Shown piece after piece: positions 56,999 to 64,000 of a DNA stretch of 64,000 nt (positions are counted from its first letter, which is position 1; each line of letters starts with the position of its first letter). A program made the translations under genes and the position numbers. Where the stretch lies: NCBI GenBank assembly GCA_027257055.1, contig JAPVLO010000992.1, forward strand, positions 186,001 to 250,000, read 5' to 3'. This DNA comes from Cephalopachus bancanus. Its lineage: Eukaryota > Chordata > Mammalia > Primates > Tarsiidae. Below the pieces are notes generated by a model. That model was given only the letters and a program-made list of their open reading frames with translations, had not been told where the DNA came from and ran no database searches.

Positions 56999-57162
56999 TT
57001 TTTTTTTTTTTTGAGTTGGAGTCTCACTCTGTCGCCCAGACTGGAGTGCAGTGGCCGCTCCCGGCCACCGCAGCCCCGACCCGCTGGGCTCCGGCGATCC
57101 TTCCACCTCAGCCTTCCGAGTAGCCAGAACTACAGGAACGCGCTACCGTGCCCGGCTAATTT
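56999..57162 (-). mobile_element. Alu outer copy, antisense, right arm
   Basis: Poly(T), GAGTTGGAGTCTCACTCTGT to CCGGCTAATTT, where an inner Alu enters. Outer duplication CTTGGTGAATCTT (about 56989 and 57583). Confidence 0.93.
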
Positions 57163-57447
57163 GTGTGTGTGTGTGTGTTGGAGTCTCACTCAGTCACCCA
57201 GACTGGAGTGCAGTGGCCACTCCCGGCCACTGCAGCCTCAACCTGCTTGGCTCTGGCGATTCTTCCGCCTCAGCCTTCCAAGTAGCCACAATTATAGGCA
57301 TGCGCTACCACGCCCGGCTGATTTTTTGATTTATTGTAGAGATGAGGTCTCGCTGCCCAGGCGGGTCTCGAACCCGCCGGCTCAGTCAATCCACTCACCT
57401 CAGCCTCCCAAAGGTGCGGGATTACAGGCTGAGCCACCGAGCCCGGC
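57163..57447 (-). mobile_element. Alu nested inside another Alu, antisense, with (GT)n tail
   Basis: The tail position holds (GT)8 instead of poly(T), then TTGGAGTCTCACTCAGTCAC to CACCGAGCCCGGC. Short duplication TAATTT at the linker of the outer Alu. Confidence 0.92.
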
Positions 57448-57581
57448 TAATTTTTTGATTTATTGTAGAGATGAGGTCTCGCCAAGTTGCCCAGGTGAGT
57501 CTCGAACCCACGGGCTCAGGCAATCCACTCACCTCGGCCTCCCAATTGCGTGGGATTACAGGCTGAGCCACCGAGCCCAGC
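57448..57581 (-). mobile_element. Alu outer copy, antisense, left arm
   Basis: TAATTTTTTGATTTATTGTA to CACCGAGCCCAGC. Confidence 0.92.
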
Positions 57582-57599
57582 TCTTGGTGAATCTTAAAG

Positions 57600-57840
57600 G
57601 AAGGAGTATGCCAAGCAAAATTATGAGGAGGGCCCCAGAAAGACGGTACTGCAGAGGCAAACAATAGAGACAGGAATTGGCATGTGGGGTGGGGAGTAAG
57701 GGACAAGGATAACCTACCACGAAGGTTCAGGTCAGAAAAGGTAACAGGTGAGGCCAGAGACACTGACAGAAGATGGCCAAGGATATCCTCTGAGGCTATC
57801 CTAGGACAGTAGGGAGCCATGAAAGAACGTTAAGCAGAGG
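57600..57840 (-). repeat. L2 LINE fragment, antisense
   Basis: GACACTGACAGAAGATGGCC, AGGGAGCCATGAAAGAACGT and AGCAGAGGATGGCGAGGTCA follow antisense L2 order. Confidence 0.55.
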
Positions 57841-58016
57841 ATGGCGAGGTCACACCTTTGTAGCTACAGGTGGAGACCAGCATTAAGGAGACAACAGTCC
57901 TGGCAAGGCACAGGTAAGGTCAGAACTCAAGAAGAGAGGGCCAGTGAAACAAACAGGTATTTTTTACATAATGCCTACACGCCAGGCAGAGCTGCTGGGG
58001 ATAGAACAGCTACCAG

Positions 58017-58305
58017 ACTGGGCATGGTGGCTCATGCCTGTAATCACAGCACTTTGGGAGGTGGAGACGAGAGGATCGCCTGAGTCCAGGGGCTCGAGAC
58101 CAACCTGGGCAACTTGGCAAGACCTCGTCTCTAAAATAAATTTTTAAAATTACCTGGGCGTGGTGGTGCATGCCTGTACACCCAGCTACTTGGAAGGCTG
58201 AGGCAGAAGAATCCCCTAAGCCCAGCAGATGGAGGCTACAGTGGCTGTGAGTGTGCCACTGCAACCCAGCCTGAGCGATAGAGGAGACTCCAACTCAGAA
58301 AAAAA
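58017..58305 (+). mobile_element. Alu
   Basis: GACTGGGCATGGTGGCTCAT to A-rich tail; flanks GAACAGCTACCAG / GAACAGCCAGCAG. It has split an L2-like piece (57960-58016 and 58306-58400). Confidence 0.93.
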
Positions 58306-58497
58306 GAACAGCCAGCAGAACAGAGTCCCTGCCCTCTTGAAGCTCACATTCAGCAACAGGAGACATTTAATAGGCACTTTAAAAATTTACGTAAAAATGA
58401 GATCATTCCAGGCCCTGATCAGTGCTTGGTGTGAGTGATGGCCAGGAGGAGGTGCCCCAGGCTGTGGGAGCCTCACTCGCAAAGGCCCTGCGGTGGG

Positions 58498-58532
58498 AGT
58501 GTGCGGGGGTGGGGTGGGGGGGTGGGGTGAGG
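58498..58532 (+). other. G-rich tract with G-quadruplex potential
   Basis: Runs GGGGG, GGGG, GGGGGGG and GGGG separated by single T bases at about 58507-58528. Confidence 0.65.
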
Positions 58533-59367
58533 AACCGAAGGAAAGTCAGTGGGGCTGGAGAGTAATGAGCAAAGAAGAGAGTGGGTGATGAGGTCAAGAG
58601 ACAGACAGGGGCCAGGCCATGGGGCACGAAGGGCTTGTATTCTGTTTGCACAGGGCAGCCAAGAGTACTAGTGAAGACTAGGGAAGCAGCAATACAGGGT
58701 AGTAGAAGTGGTTACATTCTGAATACATTTTTGGCGCCTCAAATGACAGGAATTGCTGCTGAGTTGGGCAGCACGTAGAGATAACTTCGGAGGAGTTTGG
58801 TGGAAGAGAGAAGCAGGAAAGTCAGAGGGTGACTGGAGGAAGAGGTGGAATTAGGAAAGGGCTTCTCAAAAAGGCCATCTTATGCACTTCCCCTGTCACC
58901 GGAGGGGAATGAGCCAGGAAAGGAAGAAAGAAACACGGGTGGTCGCAGGAACTGGAGGCTCCTGAGGACAGAGCTCAGAGCACAGGAGCAGGGCTGGGCC
59001 TTCCCAGGCTCCTAGTGCAACACACCGGCACGGACTTGGAGGCTTCAAGCAACACACATTTTATCTTCTCAGTCTTCACCACGTGGCTCATCTGGGTTCT
59101 CTGCTTTCAGTCTTCCAAGACAGAAGTCAGGTTTGGGCAGGGCTGCCTCTCTGGAGGCTCTGGGGAGAATCTACTTGCGAGATCATTCAAGCAGATAAAT
59201 CTGCTTGCTTTATTTTCAAGTCAGCAGTGGCATTTCATTCGTCTCTTGCTTCCAGTCTCTCTTACATCATCTGCTAGAGATGGTTCTCTGTATTTATGGA
59301 CTCACATGACCAGATGAGGCTCTCCTAAAAATGTTTGCTTTTTAGTGTGTCATAAAACACAACTGTG

Positions 59368-59660
59368 GGCCAGGTGCGGTGGCTCAGCCTGTAATCCCAG
59401 CACTTTGGGAGGCTGAGGAGAGAGGATTGCCTGAGCCTGGGGGTTCGAGAGTAGCCTGGGCAACTTGGTGAGACTTGGTCTCTACAATAAATCACAAAAA
59501 CTAGCCAGGCATGGTGGCGTGTGTCTGTAGTTCCAGCTACTTGGAAGGCTGAGGCAGAAGGATCACCTGAACCCAGCCAGTAGAGGCTGTGGTGGATGTG
59601 AGCATGCCACTGCACTCCAGCCTAGGAGACAAGAGTGAGACTCCAACTCCAAAACACACA
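59368..59660 (+). mobile_element. Alu, first of a tandem pair
   Basis: GGCCAGGTGCGGTGGCTCAG to an (AC)-rich tail. Confidence 0.94.
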
Positions 59661-59674
59661 CAAACAAAACTATG

Positions 59675-59968
59675 GGACCCAGGCACGGTGGCTCAAGCCT
59701 ATAATCTCAGCACTCTGGGAGGCCGAGGTGAGAGGATTGCCTGAACCCAGAGGTTCGAGAGTAGCCTGGGTAACTTGGTGAGACCTCGTCTCTACAATAA
59801 ATAAAAAATTAAGCTGGGCGTGGTAGCACGCACTTATAGTTCTGGCTACTTGGAAGGCTGAGGTGGAAGGATCGCCTGAGCCCTGCAAGTCAGGACTGCA
59901 GTGGTCGTGAACGTTCCACTGTACTCCAGCCTGGGCGACGGAGTGAGACTCCAACTCAAAAACAAAAC
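59675..59968 (+). mobile_element. Alu, second of a tandem pair
   Basis: GACCCAGGCACGGTGGCTCA to (AC)n. ACACAACTGTG-like site copies lie at about 59357, 59666 and 59977. Confidence 0.93.
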
Positions 59969-60009
59969 ACACACACACAACTGTGACATAAAACTCAACA
60001 CACACAGCT

Positions 60010-60480
60010 CGTTATGTTCCTAGGCTTCAGAGTTATGTATGGAATCCTGGGAGCTATTTCTAGGAATTCTGCCACCCAGCCTGAGTTGGGTAAGGCAGAA
60101 CATGTAGGCACTGCCACGGGCATGTTAGTGGGTTTGGTGGCAGGGACTCATTCAGCTGCTATGACAAGGAGACCAGAAAACAGTCATAAACAAAATAAAA
60201 TTTTCTCTCTCTGTCTCAAGGAAAAAGTCCAAACCAGAGTTGAGACAGCAGTTCCCAAATTGTCAGGGACCCAGGCTCCTTCTATCTTGTTGCTCTGCTA
60301 TCCTTAATTCAAGGCTACCCACTGGGCCATGATGGCCTCTCCAGCTTGCTGCCGCCAGCCAGAAGGAGAAAAAGGAGACCAAAAAACAGGCTCCTCCTCA
60401 CAGACTGACTGAAGCAGGCACACCGATCATTTCATCTTTTCCCACTGGCCTGCCCTTAATCATATAACCACATCTAAAGG
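60010..60480 (+). repeat. Old interspersed repeat, 'GGCTCCTTCTATCTTGTTGC' type
   Basis: GTTCCCAAATTGTCAGGGAC, GGCTCCTTCTATCTTGTTGC and GCCATGATGGCCTCTCCAGC lie in the order of a common mammal-wide repeat. Related to the 28100 copy. Confidence 0.5.
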
Positions 60481-60485
60481 CAAGG

Positions 60486-60755
60486 GAACACCTGTAATCC
60501 CAGCATTCTGGGATTAGACAAGAGAATCACTTGAGCCCAGGAGTTCAAAACCAGCAAGGGCAACAGAGCGAGACCCCATCTGTACAAAAAACTCAAAAAC
60601 TTAGCCAGGCATGGCGGCACATGCCTGTAGTCCCAGCTACGAGGAAGGCTGAGGCAGAAGAGTTGCCTTAGCTCAAGAGGTCGAGGCTATGGTGAGCTAT
60701 GATCATACCACTGCACTGGGTGACAGAATGACACCCAGATCCAAAATAAATAAAT
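60486..60755 (+). mobile_element. Alu, AluJ-like, 5'-truncated
   Basis: CACCTGTAATCCCAGCATTC to (AAAT)n; older signatures; short deletion after CACTGCACTGGG. Confidence 0.87.
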
Positions 60756-60843
60756 AAGGAAAGGCAAGGGAGACTGAGAAATGCAGTCTTCATAGAAGGC
60801 CATGTGCTCAGCTAAAATCCTATTAGTGGGGACATGGGGAGGA

Positions 60844-60863
60844 AATCAATCAATCAATCAATG
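60844..60863. repeat. (TCAA)n microsatellite
   Basis: Four to five TCAA units just before an Alu. Confidence 0.85.
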
Positions 60864-60865
60864 AA

Positions 60866-61160
60866 GCCGGGTTTGGTGGCTCAGCCTGTAATCCCGCGCC
60901 TTTGGGAGGCTGAGGTGAGTGGATTGCCTGAGCCCGCGGGTTCGAGACCCGCCTGGGCAGCGAGACCTCATCTCTACAATAAATCAAAAAATCAGCCGGG
61001 CGTGGTAGCGCGTGCCTGTCATTCCGGCTACTTGGAAGGCTGAGGCGGAAGGATCGCCGGAGCCCAGCGGGTCGAGGCTGCGGGGGCCGGGAGCGGCCAC
61101 TGCACTCCAGTCTGGGCGACAGGGTGAGACTCCGAGTCAAAAAAATAAATAAATAAAAAT
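60866..61160 (+). mobile_element. Alu, young subfamily
   Basis: GCCGGGTTTGGTGGCTCAGC; hairpin GGGGCCGGGAGCGGCCACTG; (AAAT)n tail. AAATCCTATTAGTG occurs at about 60815 and 61165. Confidence 0.94.
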
Positions 61161-61696
61161 AAAGGAATGAAATCCTATTAGTGTGAAAGCGTGGGCTGTG
61201 GGGGACAGTGGTCATCCTGGGTCATCTGATGAATCCATGACTATTAGAGGGATAAAAGAAAAGCGATAGGCTCAAAGATGGCGTGGTCGGAGATGGGCTG
61301 GAGTGGGAGTGCGCAGATGTGAGGGGAAAGGGGAAGTGACAGTCAAGGAGGGACTGTCATGGGTGATGGCCAGTCTCAGATAGGGTGGGGGTGAGGGGCC
61401 GAGGCGGAACATCGGGCAGGAGGAAGGGCAACCCACGGACCCTGAGCCTGCAGGCCACGGGTCGTGCTTGAGTCACTGGAGCCCCGAAGAGGCACGTGGT
61501 GGAGAAGAAGCCTTGAGTACAAAGCCGGGCTGTGAAGAAGAGGTAGTGGCCAAGGTGGGGGAGCAACTCTTAGAAGAGAGCATACAGGGAAAACTCCATG
61601 ACATGATTTGGCAGTGATATCTTGAAATCACACCAATGGCACCAGCAACGAAAAAAATAACAGATACATTGGACTTCATCAAAATTTAAAGTTTTT

Positions 61697-61987
61697 GGTC
61701 GGGCTCGGTGGCTCAGCCTATCATCCCAGCATTTTGGGAGGTCAAGGTGCGTGGATTGTCTGAGCCCGCAGGTTCAAGACCAGCCTGGGCAACTTGGCAA
61801 GACCACGTCTCTACAATAAATTAAAAATTAGCCGAGCATGGTAGCGCATACCTGTAGTTCCAGCTACTTTGAAGGCTGAGGCGGACAGATCGCTGGAGCC
61901 CAGCAAGTTGACTCTGGGGTGGCTGTGAACATGCCACTGCACTCCAGCCCAGACAACAGAATGAGGCTCCAACTAAAAAAAAAAAAA
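61697..61987 (+). mobile_element. Alu, first of a tandem pair in L1
   Basis: GGTCGGGCTCGGTGGCTCAG to poly(A), which abuts the next Alu directly. Confidence 0.94.
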
Positions 61988-62274
61988 GGCCGGGCTTGGT
62001 GGCTCAGCCTGTAATCCCGCGCCTTTGGGAGGCTGACGTGAGTGGATTGCCTGAGCCCGCTGGTTCGAGACCCACCTGGGTGGCGATACCTCATCTCTAC
62101 AATAAATCAAAAAATCAGCTGGGCGTGGTAGCACATGCCTGTAATTCCGGCTACTCGGAAGGCTGAGGCGGAAGGATCGCCGGATCCCAGCAGGTCGAGG
62201 CTGCGGTGGGCGGGAGCGGCCCTGCACTCCAGTCTGGACGACAGGGTGAGACTCCAACTCAAAAAAAAAAAAAA
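61988..62274 (+). mobile_element. Alu, young, second of a tandem pair in L1
   Basis: GGCCGGGCTTGGTGGCTCAG to poly(A); then AATTAAAACTTTTG resembles AATTTAAAGTTTTTG before the first Alu. Confidence 0.94.
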
Positions 62275-62402
62275 TTAAAACTTTTGTATGTTAGCAGAAA
62301 AGACCACCCATGAGATGGGAAAATACCTGTAAATCACACATTTGAGAAGAGATTATTATTCAGAATACATAGAGAACTCCTAAAGGTCAACAAAAATAAC
62401 CT

Positions 62403-62703
62403 GCCGGGCTCGGTGGCTCAGCCTGTAATCCCACACCTCGGGAGGCTGAGGTGAGTGGATTGCTTGAGTCCGCGGGTTCGAGACCTGCTTGGGCAACTTG
62501 GCGAGACCTCATCTCTATGATAAATCAAAAAATTAGCCGGGTGTGGTAGCACATGCCTGTAGTTCCAGCTACTTGGAAGGTTGAGGCGGAAGGATCACCA
62601 GAGCCCAGCAGGTCGAGGCTGCGGTGGCCGGGAGTGGGCACTGCACTCCAGTCTGGGCGACGGAGTGAGACTCCAACACAAAAACAAAACAAAACAAAAA
62701 ACA
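62403..62703 (+). mobile_element. Alu
   Basis: GCCGGGCTCGGTGGCTCAGC to (AAAAC)n; flanks AAAATAACCTG / AAAATGACCTG. Confidence 0.95.
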
Positions 62704-62719
62704 AAAATGACCTGATTAT

Positions 62720-63008
62720 TATTTTTTTTTTTAGTTGGAGTCTCACTCTGTCTTGCAGACTGGAGTGCAGTGGTACGCTTCCGGCCACCACGCCTCGACC
62801 TGCTGGTCTCCAGCGATCCGTCCACTTCAACTCTCCAAGTAGCTGGAACTACATGCATGTGCTACCATGCCCAGCTAAGTTTTGATTTATTGTAGAGACA
62901 AGGTCTCGCCAAGTTGCCCAGGTGGGACTCGAACCCGTGGGCTCAGGCCATCCACTCACCTCGGCCTACCAAAGTGCTGGGATTGCAGGTTGAGTCACCG
63001 AGCCCGGC
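62720..63008 (-). mobile_element. Alu, antisense
   Basis: Poly(T), TTAGTTGGAGTCTCACTCTG to CACCGAGCCCGGCC; ACCTGATT on both sides. It faces the previous Alu, so the two form a close inverted pair. Confidence 0.94.
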
Positions 63009-63187
63009 CAACAACCTGATTTTTAAATGGGCAAAGGACTTCAACAGACATTTCTCCAAAGAAAATATACAAAATAGGGCTGCAAGCACATGAAAAGATG
63101 TTAATCATAGAGAAATGTATGTCAAAACCACAATTAGATGCCACCTTACGACTATTAGCATGGCTTTTATTTTGTTTTTTGTTTTTT

Positions 63188-63245
63188 GTAAGTATACCAC
63201 TGCACTCTAGACTGGGTGACAAAGTGAGACTCGTACTCAAAAATA
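63188..63245 (+). mobile_element. Alu 3'-end fragment
   Basis: TACCACTGCACTCTAGACTG to CTCAAAAATAATAAC; only the last about 55 bp. Confidence 0.8.
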
Positions 63246-64000
63246 ATAACAATAATAATAATGGAAAATAACAAATGTTGATAAGGATGTGGAGAAATTC
63301 AGAAACCTTTGTGTGTTGCTGGTGGGAATACAAAATCGTGTAGTGTGGTTATCTCTCAAAATATTAAAAATGGAATTACCACATAGTCAGCAATTCTACA
63401 TGCAGGTATAAACATTGGGTATATACCCCTTCTCCTGCAGAAGCTCAAGCACTGCTCCCCTCCCACCCAGCACAAACAAATTGAAAGCAAGCACTCAAAG
63501 AGATATTTGTACACCCACGTTCTCAGTAGCATTATTCACAATAGCCAGAGGGTGGAAGCAGCCTAAGTGTCCATCAGCAGGGGAATGGACAAATCAAGTG
63601 TGGTCTATCTGCACAGTGGAACATTATTAATTCTTAAAAAGGAAAGAAATTCTGACACATGCTACCACTTGGATGAGGCTTGAGGACATTATGCTAAGAG
63701 AAATAAGCCAGTCACAAAAGGACAGATACTGTATGACTCCACTTGTCACAGAAACAGAAAATTCAGAAGAATGGTTCGTATATAGTGTGTACAGAGTTTC
63801 AGTCTAGGAAGATGAAAAAGTCCTGTGATATATGGTGGTGATGGTTGCACAACAATGTGAATGTGCTTAATGCCACTAAGAAATGGTTAAGACAGTAAAT
63901 TTTATGTTATGTGTATGTTTTTACCACCAAAAAATAAAATGGCTGGAGTTCAAAGAAGGAAGGGAAATTGCCCAGAAGCAGTGATTACGGGTGAGGAGAC

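Larger units (their letters stand above)
61600..64000 (+). mobile_element. L1 3' region (ORF2 end and 3' UTR) split by Alus
   Basis: ATTGGACTTCATCAAAATTT (61669), ATGAGATGGGAAAATACCTG (about 62311), GGGCAAAGGACTTCAACAGA (63029), GCTGGTGGGAATACAAAATC (about 63319), GTACACCCACGTTCTCAGTA (63510) and ACAGATACTGTATGACTCCA (63722) are in sense L1 order. Four Alus and one Alu fragment interrupt it. The L1 runs out of the window. Confidence 0.83.

Noticed and set aside
57011..57667. 218-residue ORF rich in [12 protein letters not shown] and [10 protein letters not shown] motifs
   Set aside because: Translation of antisense Alu sequence; the same phrases recur in every antisense Alu of the window.

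Overview
This is nuclear DNA from a primate. It carries one recognisable protein-coding gene, EFCC1 (EF-hand and coiled-coil domain containing 1, formerly CCDC48), on the + strand. The window opens inside the first coding exon. Eight exons can be followed through matching splice phases to a TGA at 40449-40451, giving 476 residues plus the last two bases of an earlier codon. The first EF-hand and the start codon lie upstream. No second functional gene, RNA gene, or bacterial or phage-type system was seen.

The repeats narrow the species. About 55 Alu elements are present, but almost none resemble anthropoid AluS/AluY or lemur/galago Alus. They share features such as CTACAATAAATCAAAAA in the mid-linker, CTACTTGGAAGGCTGAGG and ACTCCAACTCAAAA. 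The youngest copies add CCCGCGCCTTTGGGAGG and a GTGGCCGGGAGCGGCCAC hairpin. By exclusion a tarsier is the most likely source; this is inference.

Layout: 1-2111 is a CpG-rich block with exons 1 and 2. Intron 2 (2112-28553) is long and mostly old repeats (MIR, L2, hAT, mariner) plus Alus. It also contains a solo endogenous-retrovirus LTR inserted inside an Alu (10475-11047), an isolated CpG island (about 26260-26800) and a minus-strand ORF relic next to it. Exons 3-8 lie between 28554 and 40451. From 41990 to the end is gene-free repeat territory: an old L1 cut up by 14 Alus (42283-50851), a MaLR LTR (53655-54085), nested and tandem Alus, and a second L1 3' region (61600-64000).

EFCC1 joins an N-terminal EF-hand region to long coiled coils. 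The visible exons encode the end of the EF-hand region, an Arg-rich linker, two Ala/Arg/Glu-rich coiled-coil blocks, an acidic low-complexity hinge and a leucine-rich C-terminal coiled coil. Its biochemical role is poorly known, and the sequence adds no catalytic motif.
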